Source: Psychrobacter fulvigenes
GTDB taxonomy: Bacteria > Pseudomonadota > Gammaproteobacteria > Pseudomonadales > Moraxellaceae
Direction of reading: 5' to 3'
DNA: 64,000 bases
Assembly (NCBI RefSeq): GCF_904846155.1
Contig: NZ_CAJGZP010000001.1
Location: 2,418,001 to 2,482,000 of the forward strand
The position numbers and the translations under genes were made by a program. This document shows positions 1-10,699 of the stretch, piece after piece. The first letter of the stretch is position 1, and every line of letters starts with the position of its first letter. The notes beneath the pieces were generated by a model. It had not been told where the DNA came from, ran no database searches, and saw nothing but the letters and a program-made list of their open reading frames with translations.

Positions 1-2263
1 CAGCCTCTTTACCAGTCTCAGGATTGATAAAAGTACGATCTTCTTTATCGGTGGTATCGAACACTTGACCACCTTCAGCGAACAGTACTGGACGTACTTG
101 ATCTGCCCAGTCGCCTTTAAAGGGCATTGGTAAAATCAGCTCAGTACCAAAAGTGACCAAAGCATTACCACCAATATCTTCTTTTTGAACACGATCAATA
201 CCATTAACAGCATCGTAATAAGCTGCAGATCTAGGACCAAGGGTCGATGATTCATAACCACGTACCGAACCATAGCCACCAGCATAGAAGTTTTCATAAA
301 ATGGTAAATCATTACCATAACCCAGCTTGGTATAGCCACGAGCTATCACATCTTTGTAGATGGGCTTATATACGTTACCACGATAGATCAGCTTTTGATA
401 ACTGGCATCACCGAAGCCTAAGGTAGCATCAACAGTATGACTCATACCCTTGGTCGGAAACACGGGACGATCCAAGGTGCTGTAATCCCACCCTAATAGA
501 AGATTATAGGTATTATAATCATTTTTAAAGCTACCTCTACCTGGTATTACCTTGCCAGTATTTTCATCTTTATAGTATGTTACTACTCCACCATCATCGA
601 TAATCTGCTGAACGTTGGACACTCCAAGCCAGCGCCCACCACGTACAGTAGTGTTATCGAAGTTCACCCCTGCACTGACGCGCTTGGTTTCATCCACAGG
701 ATAGCTGTAGTTCAGCGTCGCGCCGTAAGAGTCAGTGACATAGTTACTAACGTTTCGATCATCGTATTTAGTCTCACGATAATAGGCACTGATTCCTTGT
801 GATACGCCGTTCTCAGTAAAGTAAGGGTCGGTATAACCTAAGCTATATGAATCACGCGTTTCTGAGCGTGACAGTGCCGCTTTGACACGGTTACCCGTAC
901 CCATAAAGTTATTTTGCGTCAGATCCAGCTGGAAAGTCACACCACCACTCTGTGAGTAACCAGCAGCAATGGTCGAGCTACCAGAAGGCTGCTCTTCAAC
1001 CACATAGTTGACGTCAACTAGATCTGGCTGATTAGGTACTGGCTTCACATCTACGTTTACCGCTTTAAAAAAACCTGTACGCATCAAACGCGTACGTGAC
1101 AGCTGTATTTTATCATTAGAAGCAAGCGCGCCCTCTAATTGACGCATCTCACGGCGCAACACTTCATCCTGGGTTTTTATGTTGCCATTAAAGTTGATAC
1201 GGCGTACATAAATTGGACGCGCAGGGTCAATATAGTAATCAACATCGACGACTCTGGTCTCATCATCGATACGTGGGACAGGGCGTACTTGGGCTAGATA
1301 GTAACCCTCATTGCCATAGCGGCTTTTTAGGGCTGCCGTTGTGGCATCTAGCTTAGCTTGTGAATACTGCTCATTGGGGCCAAAGGTAACAAGCTCTTTG
1401 AGCTCATTGGTATCAAATTTTGGGTCGCCTAAGAAGCTGGTCTCACCAAATTGATATTGCTCACCTTCGCTGACACTGACTTCGATAAACACACTGCGCT
1501 TATCTTCACTGATATTGAGTACCGCATTATCAACTGCAAAGCGTACGTAGCCATCGTTTTGATAGAGCGCAGTTAAATTCTCTAAACTGGCCGCTAGCTT
1601 TTCTTTAGCGTAGCGATCAGACTTAGAAAGCAGACGCGTCCAAGATGATTCTTTTACCGCAAAGACATCTCTAATATCATCATCACTAAAGTGTTTATTA
1701 CCGATGATATTAATATCGACAACTTTGGCTGGCTTACCTTCGATAAAACGCACGTCCAGTTTGACGCGGTTGCCATCCAGCAAGGTTTGATCGACTTCGA
1801 TATTACTGTTGTAATAACCTTGGCTGATATATTGCTGCTGCAGCTCATTCGCGACACCTTGCAGCGTCGACTGCTTGAGCACATCTCCTACAGATAGGCC
1901 AGCATTTGCCAGACCTTCTGTTAATCCTTCTTTAGGAATGAGCTTATTGCCCTCAAAGTTGACTTCAGCAATGATAGGCCGCTCGACCACGTCAAAGCGC
2001 AGCTTACCGCCCTCAATACGACTTTGGATATTGGCAAAGTTGTCCGTGGCATACAAGGCTTTGATACTGGCTGCAAGGCTGCTATCAGTGACCGTATCAC
2101 CTACCGTAACTGGCAATACTGGATAGAGGCTATCAGGGGTTAGGCGTTGTAAGCCAGTAAAACCAATATCGGTGACCACAAAATCTGCGGCCTGTGCCGA
2201 AACACTCATCATCGCTACAACTAACGGCAACCCAGCCGCGCTCATAAATAAAGGCGTACGCAT
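1..2263 (-). CDS. bamA: BamA, outer membrane protein assembly factor (3' end cut by window edge)
   Basis: BamA is the essential Omp85-family barrel that inserts beta-barrel proteins into the outer membrane together with its Bam lipoproteins. About 754 codons are present. A signal peptide (residues 1 to ~25, ending SVSAQA) is followed by five POTRA-type repeats to ~residue 425 and then a barrel domain. The conserved loop-6 motif VRGY is visible near residue 667. The last ~50-60 residues, including the C-terminal beta signal, lie outside the window. The ATG at 2263 is chosen because it immediately precedes a good signal sequence. It lies downstream of rseP on the same strand, the usual order in gammaproteobacteria, with a 273-bp gap that could hold its own promoter. 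Confidence 0.96.
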   Translation of the reverse strand, partial: MRTPLFMSAAGLPLVVAMMSVSAQAADFVVTDIGFTGLQRLTPDSLYPVLPVTVGDTVTDSSLAASIKALYATDNFANIQSRIEGGKLRFDVVERPIIAEVNFEGNKLIPKEGLTEGLANAGLSVGDVLKQSTLQGVANELQQQYISQGYYNSNIEVDQTLLDGNRVKLDVRFIEGKPAKVVDINIIGNKHFSDDDIRDVFAVKESSWTRLLSKSDRYAKEKLAASLENLTALYQNDGYVRFAVDNAVLNISEDKRSVFIEVSVSEGEQYQFGETSFLGDPKFDTNELKELVTFGPNEQYSQAKLDATTAALKSRYGNEGYYLAQVRPVPRIDDETRVVDVDYYIDPARPIYVRRINFNGNIKTQDEVLRREMRQLEGALASNDKIQLSRTRLMRTGFFKAVNVDVKPVPNQPDLVDVNYVVEEQPSGSSTIAAGYSQSGGVTFQLDLTQNNFMGTGNRVKAALSRSETRDSYSLGYTDPYFTENGVSQGISAYYRETKYDDRNVSNYVTDSYGATLNYSYPVDETKRVSAGVNFDNTTVRGGRWLGVSNVQQIIDDGGVVTYYKDENTGKVIPGRGSFKNDYNTYNLLLGWDYSTLDRPVFPTKGMSHTVDATLGFGDASYQKLIYRGNVYKPIYKDVIARGYTKLGYGNDLPFYENFYAGGYGSVRGYESSTLGPRSAAYYDAVNGIDRVQKEDIGGNALVTFGTELILPMPFKGDWADQVRPVLFAEGGQVFDTTDKEDRTFINPETGKEA

Positions 2264-2536
2264 AAACACTATCCGTCAATAAAAAACTTGCTTAAGTTAA
2301 GTTAAAAAGCATAATTTGTCTAGCCCAATCGCAATTATTGCGCAGTCGGCGACTTAATTTTGGGATGACTCAGGACACTTTATATAAAATGCATTATAAA
2401 ATAAACTAAAAAATACTATTAGTATAGTAGTAATAGCGCTGTTAACGTATCGCCATATTGCTATAAGAACTGAAGCTCGTTTCCCGCTTAGGCGTTATTG
2501 TATCGCACCTTACTCTATAAGTGACACCGCTTTCAT

Positions 2537-3913
2537 CTAAAATAGCCGACTAATATCATTACCAATCGCTAACACCATGAAACTTAGCAGTAAGAGTAAA
2601 CCGATATTCAAACCGACTATCTGAACCCTTTCTGATAAAGGTTTTCCGCGGATAAGCTCAATCACATAATAAACAATATGACCACCATCCAACACAGGAA
2701 TAGGCAATAAGTTTAATACAGCAAGGCTCAAACTGATCAAACCTGCTGTAGATAATACCATCTCCCAACTGATATCGAAGCTTTGTTTGGCAACTTTGGC
2801 AATAGTAATTGGGCCTGATAGATTATCAAGACCTATCATACCAGAGAGCATTTTGCCCATTGAACTGACCGTCATAACCGCCAATTGCTCAGTTTTTTCA
2901 AATGACTTAATCAGCGCCTCACCAGGACCATACACGACTGTCGTCTTATACTCATCAGGTATGACAATTTCAGATTGCTCCACCATAGCACCGATCTGAC
3001 CATAAGTATTACCTAGATTGTCTTTTTTGCCTTGAGGCATGATCTGTAGCTGTACAGGCTTGTTATCACGTAATACCGTAAAATCTAACAGCACCTCAGG
3101 GTTATCACGAATGATGCGTGTCACGCTGATCCAGTCTGTCACTGCTGTGTCGTTAATCGCAGTAATACGATCGCCCACTTCTAACCCTTGACGAATGGCT
3201 GCGCCATCAGCTGACAACTCACCAACCACGGGCGCGATTTGTGGTTGCCATGGCAACATACCAAAGCTTGTCAACGCGTCCTTACCTTGCGCATCGCCTT
3301 GCATAAAGTTAGTGACTGGCGCTTGGTAGGTTTTTGCAGTAGCAGCCTCTTGCTCAGATGACTGCAGAGTGATGCTGATATTATCTGTTTCACCCATGCG
3401 CCCTGCTAAGCGATAATTGACCCCTTCCCACGTCTGCACATCATGGCCATCAATCGCTACGATTTTATCACCCACAGGCAGCTGTGCCATCGCCGCTGGT
3501 GACTCTGGCAGCACTTGCCCAACCTTGGTCGCTAACTGCTCAGATGGGGTCATAAATAACACCCAAAACAGTGCAATCGCAATAACAAAGTTCATGATAG
3601 GGCCAGCAGCGACGATCGCGATTTTTTTCAGTGGATGCTGACGATTAAAGGCCAAATGCTGCTCATCTTCTGCCACTTCCCCTTCACGCTCATCGAGCAT
3701 TTTGACATAACCACCAAACGGTAGCATTGAGAGCCGATAGTCGGTGCCTGTTTTTTTGCTTGTCCAGCCCGTCAGCTTAGGGCCAAAGCCTATAGAATAC
3801 GTCAATACTTTTACACCGCACAAACGCGCCACGATATAGTGGCCCCATTCATGCAATGCAATCAGAGGGCCTAATACAAAAATCGCTGCTAATAGCGTTA
3901 GTAAAAACGTCAT
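2537..3913 (-). CDS. rseP: RseP, site-2 intramembrane zinc metalloprotease
   Basis: RseP cleaves membrane-embedded anti-sigma factor (RseA in E. coli) and remnant signal peptides within the inner membrane. The 458-residue length is normal. The zinc motif HEWGH is at residues 21-25 inside the first membrane helix. Two central PDZ-like regions occupy roughly residues 110-310, and the second catalytic motif LDGGH is at residues 408-412 in a late membrane helix, followed by a hydrophobic C-terminus. It sits between dxr (65 bp upstream) and bamA, a conserved envelope-biogenesis order. No anti-sigma factor gene is visible here. Identification is secure; substrate is inferred from family knowledge. 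Confidence 0.96.
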   Translation of the reverse strand: MTFLLTLLAAIFVLGPLIALHEWGHYIVARLCGVKVLTYSIGFGPKLTGWTSKKTGTDYRLSMLPFGGYVKMLDEREGEVAEDEQHLAFNRQHPLKKIAIVAAGPIMNFVIAIALFWVLFMTPSEQLATKVGQVLPESPAAMAQLPVGDKIVAIDGHDVQTWEGVNYRLAGRMGETDNISITLQSSEQEAATAKTYQAPVTNFMQGDAQGKDALTSFGMLPWQPQIAPVVGELSADGAAIRQGLEVGDRITAINDTAVTDWISVTRIIRDNPEVLLDFTVLRDNKPVQLQIMPQGKKDNLGNTYGQIGAMVEQSEIVIPDEYKTTVVYGPGEALIKSFEKTEQLAVMTVSSMGKMLSGMIGLDNLSGPITIAKVAKQSFDISWEMVLSTAGLISLSLAVLNLLPIPVLDGGHIVYYVIELIRGKPLSERVQIVGLNIGLLLLLSFMVLAIGNDISRLF

Positions 3914-3978
3914 TACCTTCTCTCGCTTAGGTTACTTTTACTTAAGGTGCCATACATCTGATATTTCGCTTAGTTTGT

Positions 3979-5187
3979 TTACGCCATTTTTGCGATAAAC
4001 GCACTGGTGTAGCGCCGCGCTTCATGATCAATGGATAAAATATCGCCTATATCTGCACTTGCGTCTAACAATGGCACCTTTACTTGCGTCAACGCCTGCT
4101 CATTGATATCAGCAATGTCCGTTAAACGGATCTGTCCAGCCAAAAACGCAGCGACTGCAATCTCATTGGCGGCATTGAGTACAATGGTCGCCTGCGTACC
4201 TGCTTGCATCGCTTGACGTGCAAGACGCAGACAGGCGAATTTTTGTAAGTCTGGTTTAATAAACTCAAGGTCGTTTAGCGCAAATAAGTCTAATGGCTGT
4301 GAGCCACTATCAATACGATTGGGATAGCTTAAGGCATGAGCAATGGGCGTTTTCATGTCTGGGCTGCCAAGCTGCGCTAAGAAGCTACCATCGCTATATT
4401 CTACCATTGAGTGAATGATACTTTGTGGATGAATGACCACATTTATCTTGTTTTCTGGTAGATCAAATAAATGACACGCTTCTATTAGCTCTAACCCCTT
4501 ATTCATCATCGTTGCTGAATCGACCGATATCTTTTGTCCCATTGACCAGTTAGGATGTTTGACCGCTTCTGCGACTCCTGCCTGCTGCATCTGGGCAAAT
4601 GACTGCTGTAAAAACGGCCCGCCAGAAGCGGTTAGCCATAACTTACGTACACCGTGGCTTGGTTCATGAATCTGGGTGTTATTTTGCTGAATGGCAGCTG
4701 GCAAGCACTGAAAAATAGCATTGTGTTCAGAGTCAATTGGCAGCAGGGTTGCATTGTGGGATTTGACCGCTGCGATCATCACTTGACCTGCCATGACGAG
4801 CGCTTCTTTATTGGCCAGTAAGATACGCTTGCCTGCCCTAGCTGCGGCTAATGTCGAGGGCAATCCTGCTGCGCCAACGATTGCGGCGACCACAGTATCA
4901 ACCTGTGAATCTGTGGCTATATCTACTAAACCCTCAGCACCGCCCACCACATCAATAGTTAAACCAATATCACTAAGCCTTTTTGCAAAACCATCGACAT
5001 CAGCACTCGGCACACAAACACGCGTCGGCTCAAATTGCTGGCATAGCGCCAATAGCTTATCTAGGCGCTGGTATCCTGATAAAGCATAGACATCATAATC
5101 ATGCGGATGCGCTGCTAAGATTGATAAGGTGCTATCCCCAATAGAGCCCGTTGCGCCAAGTACGGCAATGCGTTGCGTCATAACCAT
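3979..5187 (-). CDS. dxr: 1-deoxy-D-xylulose 5-phosphate reductoisomerase
   Basis: Second enzyme of the non-mevalonate (MEP) isoprenoid pathway: converts DXP to 2-C-methyl-D-erythritol 4-phosphate using NADPH and a divalent metal. The N-terminal nucleotide-binding loop GATGSIG is at residues 11-17. The active-site segments LTASGGPF and MMNKGLELIEACHLF are present, and length (402 aa) matches the family. Two in-frame ATGs (5187 and 5181) compete; neither has a strong ribosome site, so the exact start is uncertain by two codons. It lies between cdsA and rseP on the same strand. Its product feeds the isoprenoid pathway used by the nearby uppS. Confidence 0.96.
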   Translation of the reverse strand: MVMTQRIAVLGATGSIGDSTLSILAAHPHDYDVYALSGYQRLDKLLALCQQFEPTRVCVPSADVDGFAKRLSDIGLTIDVVGGAEGLVDIATDSQVDTVVAAIVGAAGLPSTLAAARAGKRILLANKEALVMAGQVMIAAVKSHNATLLPIDSEHNAIFQCLPAAIQQNNTQIHEPSHGVRKLWLTASGGPFLQQSFAQMQQAGVAEAVKHPNWSMGQKISVDSATMMNKGLELIEACHLFDLPENKINVVIHPQSIIHSMVEYSDGSFLAQLGSPDMKTPIAHALSYPNRIDSGSQPLDLFALNDLEFIKPDLQKFACLRLARQAMQAGTQATIVLNAANEIAVAAFLAGQIRLTDIADINEQALTQVKVPLLDASADIGDILSIDHEARRYTSAFIAKMA

Positions 5188-5438
5188 TAATGCCCATTTA
5201 TCGTGTTAACGTTTGTGTTATTAAAAAACCATCGTGAAAAAGGTGCCATCAAAAAGACAGCGTAAACATAAAGAAATAAAGAAAGAGAAAAATCAGAAAT
5301 GCTACATCAGCGCTAGTAAACAACTGACGTAGCCAAATATAGAATAGAGAATAGAGATCTGCAAATAGGCTAAAGGGTTTAACTCCTTAATTAGGGCGTG
5401 TTGAACATTCAACCCACCTTAAGTGTTTGATAAAGCAT

Positions 5439-6248
5439 TTAAGCGACGATTAAGCCCAAATACTGCAAGCCCCAAAACCCTAGCGCAAATATCGGGGTGG
5501 CAGATAATAACGAATCAATGCGATCAAGGATACCACCGTGCCCTGGCAAGATAGTCCCTGAATCTTTGACGCCAGCGCGGCGCTTGAGCATCGACTCAAA
5601 TAAATCGCCAAGTACCGAGGCCAAAATCGTCAGCGCCGAGAGTGCCACAAAGGCGACCAATGCTGTACCAGTGAGTTGTAGCTTAAAGACACTGATGACC
5701 ACGACGACCAGTAGACCAGTTACTAAGCCGCCCGCCAAACCTTCCATGCTTTTATTGGGGGAGACGTTGGGCGCCATTTTACGCCGTCCAAGCTTGCGTC
5801 CGACAAAGTAAGCGCCACTGTCTGCACACCATACCAGTAAGAACAAATACATCAGCCACCATGCCGACAGCTGCCATAAATAAAACATGGCCGTAATGGA
5901 TGCGGTTAATATCACTACACCCATTAGCCCAAGCTTTTTGCCGTACCAGTTCGTATGCGTTGGGAACTTACCCACCCAAGAGAGCGCCATTAGCCAGATG
6001 ACCAAAGATGCCACCCACCAAAATAACCAAGTGACTTTGAACATTAAGGATATAAGCGTGATTGCTAATACCATTAGCACAAAGACTGCAGGCTGACGCC
6101 ATTTTGGCATCAGTTTGGTCCATTCATGCGCGGCTATGGTGACTCCTATTGCCAATAGCGGTGCAAAGAAGATGGGCGTTTGACTCGCAAATAGTGCAAT
6201 ACCAACAATAATAATTAAAATAATTGCTGTTTTAATCCGTTGCCACAT
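5439..6248 (-). CDS. cdsA: Phosphatidate cytidylyltransferase (CDP-diacylglycerol synthase)
   Basis: Makes CDP-diacylglycerol from phosphatidic acid and CTP, the branch point for all membrane phospholipids. The 269-residue protein is mostly hydrophobic with about seven or eight membrane segments. The CDS signature is visible near residues 228-246: KDSGTILPGHGGILDRIDS, with the invariant GHGG and DRID. It is separated from uppS by 70 bp on the same strand and from dxr by 251 bp. Confidence is high because both signature and gene neighbourhood agree. Confidence 0.95.
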   Translation of the reverse strand: MWQRIKTAIILIIIVGIALFASQTPIFFAPLLAIGVTIAAHEWTKLMPKWRQPAVFVLMVLAITLISLMFKVTWLFWWVASLVIWLMALSWVGKFPTHTNWYGKKLGLMGVVILTASITAMFYLWQLSAWWLMYLFLLVWCADSGAYFVGRKLGRRKMAPNVSPNKSMEGLAGGLVTGLLVVVVISVFKLQLTGTALVAFVALSALTILASVLGDLFESMLKRRAGVKDSGTILPGHGGILDRIDSLLSATPIFALGFWGLQYLGLIVA

Positions 6249-6318
6249 ACCAATCCGGCCTTATAATAATAAATATCTGCTTAATACTACATTATATTAG
6301 TTAATCCGTGTGCATTAA

Positions 6319-7074
6319 CTACCGTGTTCCTTGCGCCTCAATCTGCTCACTGGTTTTACCAAAACGGCGCTGGCGCTGAGCAAACTCTTTTATCATTTGT
6401 GCAAGCTCATCTGCGCTAAAGTCTGGCCACAAGGTTTGGGTAAAAAACAGCTCAGCATACGCAGATTGCCACAATAAAAAGTTAGAGATACGATACTCAC
6501 CACCTGTTCTTATGAGCATATCCACAGCAGGCTCATCGGCTAGCTGTACATACTGACTAAGCAACTCTTTGTCTATCTCTTCAGCCCGTAAATCACCTGC
6601 TTGTACCTGCTGCGCCAATTGTTGAGCGGCATGTGCAATATCCCACTGTCCACCGTAACTGATCGCAATCACCAGCGTCATGGCTTCAAAATGAGCAGTT
6701 TTGGCTTCTGCATCTAGCATCAGCGCTTGCAAGTCATCGTCAAGCTGACTGCGATCACCAATGAAGCGGAGCCGAATACGATACTTATTCATTCGCGGCA
6801 TCTGCTCATGGATGGTTGAGGTCAGTAGCCGCATCAGTAAAGCCACTTCATTGGGTGGACGTAGCCAGTTTTCACTTGAAAATGCAAATACGGTCAGCAC
6901 TTCAACCCCAGCGTCGAGACAATACTCAACGATAGGATCTAGTGCATCTTTGCCTGCGATATGACCCTCGCCGCGGCCAAGACCTTTGGCTTTGCCATAA
7001 CGATTATTACCATCCATGATAATAGCGATATGACGAGGAATAAGATCAGTCGGCGATGATAAGGATGTAGGCAT
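6319..7074 (-). CDS. uppS: Undecaprenyl diphosphate synthase (cis-prenyltransferase)
   Basis: Condenses isopentenyl diphosphate onto farnesyl diphosphate to build the C55 lipid carrier for peptidoglycan and O-antigen. The catalytic Asp is D21 in MDGNNRYGKAKG; most relatives have G-R-W where this has N-R-Y. The C-terminal signature DMLIRTGGEYRISNFLLW, with the diphosphate-binding Arg residues, is intact. The 251-aa length is typical. It is first in the uppS-cdsA-dxr-rseP-bamA run and is separated from frr by 276 bp that includes a strong hairpin, so it probably has its own promoter. Confidence 0.95.
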   Translation of the reverse strand: MPTSLSSPTDLIPRHIAIIMDGNNRYGKAKGLGRGEGHIAGKDALDPIVEYCLDAGVEVLTVFAFSSENWLRPPNEVALLMRLLTSTIHEQMPRMNKYRIRLRFIGDRSQLDDDLQALMLDAEAKTAHFEAMTLVIAISYGGQWDIAHAAQQLAQQVQAGDLRAEEIDKELLSQYVQLADEPAVDMLIRTGGEYRISNFLLWQSAYAELFFTQTLWPDFSADELAQMIKEFAQRQRRFGKTSEQIEAQGTR

Positions 7075-7276
7075 GGACTATACTGCTTATTATGAAAGTA
7101 AATTTATCAGCGAGATTGGCTCAAAAACCGGCTTAAAAGAATGTGCTTTTATCACATAGTTGTTTCAATATAAAAGAGGATAAAAAAGCCCCTGCAGATG
7201 TATAAATAACACTCCAAGTGAGAGTCAAGACTAACGCTGTCACTCTTTTATAGTAGATTGACTACATATAGTAATA

Positions 7277-7307
7277 AACAGCCAATAGTGGTCCACTATT
7301 GGCTGTT
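7277..7307 (-). terminator. Perfect 15-bp inverted repeat, likely terminator of pyrH-frr
   Basis: Arms of 15 bp (7277-7291 and 7293-7307) flank a single base, so the RNA would form at least a 12-bp stem with a small loop. On the minus strand it is followed by a short T-rich run. It lies 44 bp past the frr stop codon and upstream of uppS. Confidence 0.65.
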
Positions 7308-7350
7308 AGCTTGAAACCATGATGAAAAGCAGTATTAAAACTGTTGCTAA

Positions 7351-7905
7351 TTACACTTCCATTAGCTCTGTTTCTTTGTTATTCAATCTTCTATCAATGG
7401 TTTCGATGAACTTGTCGGTAATCTTTTGAATATCATCACTAGCGCGACGCTCATCATCTTCTGAAATTTCTTTTTCTTTGGCCAGATCTTTAATATCATT
7501 CATCATATCACGGCGAATATTACGAATAGAAACACGGCTGTTTTCAGCTTCAGCGCGCGCAAGCTTTTGCATATCGCGGCGGGTTTCTTCAGTCAAAGCT
7601 GGCATCGGTACACGAATCACGTCGGCACTCATCGGGTTGAGACCCAAATCTGCTTCACGAATGGCTTTGTCTATCGCCTGCACCATAGTACGCTCAAATG
7701 GCTGTACCAATAACGTGCGCGAATCTTCAACGTTGATACTCGCTACTTGGTTAAGCGGTGTATCTGCACCATAATAGCTCACCATGACGCCTGAAAGCAT
7801 TCCTGGGTGTGCACGGCCTGTACGAACCTTACTAAAGGTGTTTTCAAGCGCCTCTAAGGTCTTTTCCATACGTGCTTCGCCGTCTTTCTTAATCTCATTA
7901 ATCAT
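7351..7905 (-). CDS. frr: Ribosome recycling factor
   Basis: RRF acts with EF-G and IF3 to split post-termination ribosomes. The product is 184 aa (family ~185) and highly charged, as expected for the three-helix-bundle domain. Recognisable segments include [12 protein letters not shown] near residues 25-40 and the helical stretch ending in [20 protein letters not shown]. It follows pyrH by 109 bp on the same strand, the standard pyrH-frr order. The ATG at 7905 is the only reasonable start. Confidence 0.97.
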   Translation of the reverse strand: MINEIKKDGEARMEKTLEALENTFSKVRTGRAHPGMLSGVMVSYYGADTPLNQVASINVEDSRTLLVQPFERTMVQAIDKAIREADLGLNPMSADVIRVPMPALTEETRRDMQKLARAEAENSRVSIRNIRRDMMNDIKDLAKEKEISEDDERRASDDIQKITDKFIETIDRRLNNKETELMEV

Positions 7906-8014
7906 TATGTGTCCTTATTTATCGATACCGATAATACTCAATGTTATATAGATGGTTATTAGCTATTAATATACTATGATTGCTACTCATCAGCTTGCAA
8001 GCCAACATGTTCCG

Positions 8015-8740
8015 TTAATGGTAAACGCGCGTTCCTTCATTTTCGCCCATCACGACATTTAATAAAGCGTTGGGCTTCGTCATATCAAATACTTGCAGGG
8101 GTACGTTATGTTCACGACATAGCGCAATGGCCGTCAAGTCCATGACGCCAAGCTTTTGCTCAAGTACTTCATCAAAGGTCAAACCGTCATATTTTACAGC
8201 ATCACTATGTAAACTTGGATCTTTATCATAAACGCCATCCACTTTAGTCGCTTTAAGGATAAGACCAGCTTCAATCTCAATGCCGCGCAAACAAGCCGCG
8301 GTATCAGTTGTAAAGAACGGATTACCCGTACCAGCGACAAAGATGCAAACCTCGCCATTTTTGAGGTAACGAATCGCATTTCGGCTGCTATAACTTTCGG
8401 TTACTTCACCGATCGGCAATGCTGACATCAGACGCGTTTTGATATTGCGGCGCTCCAGAGCATCACGCATTGCAAGGCCATTCATAACCGTCGCTAGCAT
8501 ACCCATTTGATCGCCAGTGACACGGCCAACCAAGCCTTCTTTTTGTAGCTGTGCACCGCGATATAAATTACCACCGCCAACGACGATACCAACCTGAACC
8601 CCAAGACCACGCAAGTGCGCGATTGACAAACTCATCTTGTCGAGCACTTCTGTATCGATACCCATATCCTTGCCACCTGCCAAGGCCTCGCCAGAAAGTT
8701 TGAGCAAAATACGGGAGAAACGAGGGTTTTTATCAGACAT
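8015..8740 (-). CDS. pyrH: UMP kinase
   Basis: Bacterial UMP kinase of the amino-acid-kinase fold, phosphorylating UMP to UDP with ATP; a hexamer allosterically controlled by GTP/UTP in relatives. Residues 9-16 (RILLKLSG) form the first phosphate-binding segment, [12 protein letters not shown] lies near residues 52-63, and the [12 protein letters not shown] segment is the nucleotide-binding loop. The 241-aa length is standard. It is the first gene of a pyrH-frr pair that ends at the 7277-7307 hairpin. tsf and rpsB, often upstream, are not adjacent here; rimO occupies that position. Confidence 0.97.
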   Translation of the reverse strand: MSDKNPRFSRILLKLSGEALAGGKDMGIDTEVLDKMSLSIAHLRGLGVQVGIVVGGGNLYRGAQLQKEGLVGRVTGDQMGMLATVMNGLAMRDALERRNIKTRLMSALPIGEVTESYSSRNAIRYLKNGEVCIFVAGTGNPFFTTDTAACLRGIEIEAGLILKATKVDGVYDKDPSLHSDAVKYDGLTFDEVLEQKLGVMDLTAIALCREHNVPLQVFDMTKPNALLNVVMGENEGTRVYH

Positions 8741-8872
8741 GATGGCACCTTTTTTATCGTTAAATGACGGTTATAACCAATAGGATCGGAGCACAGATGA
8801 AAACATGCAGTCCAAAATAAACAAGCAGGTCGTGTTCGATAATTCGACCATGACCAAATTGCGCTAATTGTA

Positions 8873-8897
8873 GCAAAAACTGCCCACTATTGGGCAA
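8873..8897 (-). terminator. Intrinsic terminator downstream of rimO
   Basis: On the minus strand the sequence reads GCCCA-ATAG-TGGGC followed after two bases by five T residues. The hairpin lies about 80 bp past the rimO stop and before pyrH, so rimO is probably a separate transcription unit. Confidence 0.6.
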
Positions 8898-8976
8898 TTT
8901 TCATCAGTAATGAATGATGAGTTTTCATCTGCTCGTTTATTGACTAACGATATCTGACTGTTTTTTTTGCGTTTGA

Positions 8977-10560
8977 TTAACCATGATAGCTGGCAAACAA
9001 ATCATACTCACTAGCATCGTCGATAGTCACAGTTAAGAATTCCCCGACCTTTACTCTAGCAGTGATATCGTCAACATAGACATGACCATCAATCTCTGGT
9101 GCATCAGCATAGCTACGGCAAATAGCGATATTTTCGTCATAATCAATTTCATCAACCAAGACGGTTAACGTTTTGCCGATTTTCTCTTGCAATTTTTGTG
9201 CTGAGATGTCTTGTTGTAACGTCATCAAACGCTCATAACGCGCCTGCTTAACGTCTTCAGGTACATGATTTGGCAACTCATTGGCAACCGCACCTTCCAC
9301 TTCTGAATAAGTAAATGCGCCAACGCGATCAAGGCGTGCTTCAACTAGCCAATCAAGTAAGCATTGGAAGTCTTCTTCCGTCTCACCAGGGAAGCCGACA
9401 ACGAAGGTCGAGCGAATGACAATATCAGGGCAAATCTCACGCCAGGCTTTAATACGTGCTAAGGTGTTTTCGCTATGCGCTGGACGCTTCATCGCTTTTA
9501 GGATGCGATGGCTGGCATGTTGAAAGGGGATGTCGAGATAAGGCAGGAGTTTCTTTTCGCCCATGAGTTCAACGACCTTATCCACGTGTGGATACGGATA
9601 CACATAATGTAGACGCACCCAAATGCCCAAGTCGTTCAATGCTTGGCATAAGTCATAAAACTTTGACTTCAGTGGCATGCCGTTCCAAAAGCTGGTCTTA
9701 TACTTGAGATCTAGCCCATAAGCAGAGGTATCTTGCGAGATGATCAGTAGCTCTTTCACGCCAGCGTTCTTAAGCGCCATAGCTTCATTCATCACATTAT
9801 CAATCGGACGTGAGACCAGATCACCGCGCAAACTTGGAATAATGCAGAAAGTACAACGATGATTGCACCCTTCTGATATTTTTAGATACGCATAATGACT
9901 TGGGGTCAACTTGACACCCGCCTCATTAATCAAATCTATTTTTGGGTCGTAGTTTGCATCTAGGCTACGATTTGGCTTAGGGACATGTTGTGCAACCGCC
10001 GTAATCACTTCATCATAAGCATGCGCGCCCGTCACTGCTAGCACTGCTGGGTGCATTTCACGAATTTTATCCGCCTCTTTACCCAAGCAGCCCGTCACAA
10101 TCACTTTTCCGTTTTTGCTGATGGCTTCACCGATAGCATCCAATGACTCCTGTACTGCTGATTCAATAAAGCCGCAAGTATTGACCACGACCAAGTCCGC
10201 ACCATTATAGTCGCTGGCTACTTGATAGCCATCACGGCTTAGCTCAGTGATAATGCGCTCACTATCGACAAGTGCTTTTGGACAACCTAGCGACACAAAT
10301 CCAATCTTGGGTGCTGCGTCTACTGGCGCATTAGCTGATACCACATGGCTACTTTGCTCAATGCTACGGTTTTGATTGTGGTTGGCTTTATGGTGGCTGT
10401 TGTTCATAGAATTGGGTTGAACACTGCCCATTGAGCTTTGAGCAGATGTTACTGCTGGCTTGGCAGGATCAAAAACTGAGACAGTACTTTTTGCTTCAGT
10501 AGATGTTGGCAATGAAGTGGTAATAGTCGTGTTAACTGACTCGGTAGAAGTTTTGGGCAT
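8977..10560 (-). CDS. rimO: Ribosomal protein S12 methylthiotransferase RimO
   Basis: Radical-SAM enzyme that methylthiolates the conserved Asp of ribosomal protein S12. Order: an extra N-terminal Ser/Thr/Asn/His-rich tail of ~80 residues, the UPF0004 domain beginning [20 protein letters not shown], the radical-SAM motif CNHRCTFC (C-x3-C-x2-C), and a C-terminal TRAM domain. The family is ~440 aa; this is 527 aa from the ATG at 10560, which has AAGG six bases upstream. A longer reading (ATG at 10596) has no ribosome site. The Cys residues before the SAM motif that bind the second cluster are also visible (VVNTCGF, VTGCLG). MiaB is the closest paralogue, but the S12-type [10 protein letters not shown] start favours RimO. 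Divergent from ntrB. Confidence 0.93.
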   Translation of the reverse strand: MPKTSTESVNTTITTSLPTSTEAKSTVSVFDPAKPAVTSAQSSMGSVQPNSMNNSHHKANHNQNRSIEQSSHVVSANAPVDAAPKIGFVSLGCPKALVDSERIITELSRDGYQVASDYNGADLVVVNTCGFIESAVQESLDAIGEAISKNGKVIVTGCLGKEADKIREMHPAVLAVTGAHAYDEVITAVAQHVPKPNRSLDANYDPKIDLINEAGVKLTPSHYAYLKISEGCNHRCTFCIIPSLRGDLVSRPIDNVMNEAMALKNAGVKELLIISQDTSAYGLDLKYKTSFWNGMPLKSKFYDLCQALNDLGIWVRLHYVYPYPHVDKVVELMGEKKLLPYLDIPFQHASHRILKAMKRPAHSENTLARIKAWREICPDIVIRSTFVVGFPGETEEDFQCLLDWLVEARLDRVGAFTYSEVEGAVANELPNHVPEDVKQARYERLMTLQQDISAQKLQEKIGKTLTVLVDEIDYDENIAICRSYADAPEIDGHVYVDDITARVKVGEFLTVTIDDASEYDLFASYHG

Positions 10561-10699
10561 GGCTGACCTTGCTAGAGAAAAATTGGCTGTGCGCATTGTA
10601 CGTTTTTTTTGTGATAATCACCAGTTTTGCCGCGCTATAGTGTTGATTTATGGTTAAATATTCACTTAAACGCAATTTGCGACTAGGCTTCTTATACTT

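Noticed and set aside
8977..10596. MiaB instead of RimO
   Set aside because: The start pattern [16 protein letters not shown] and the TRAM region fit RimO better.
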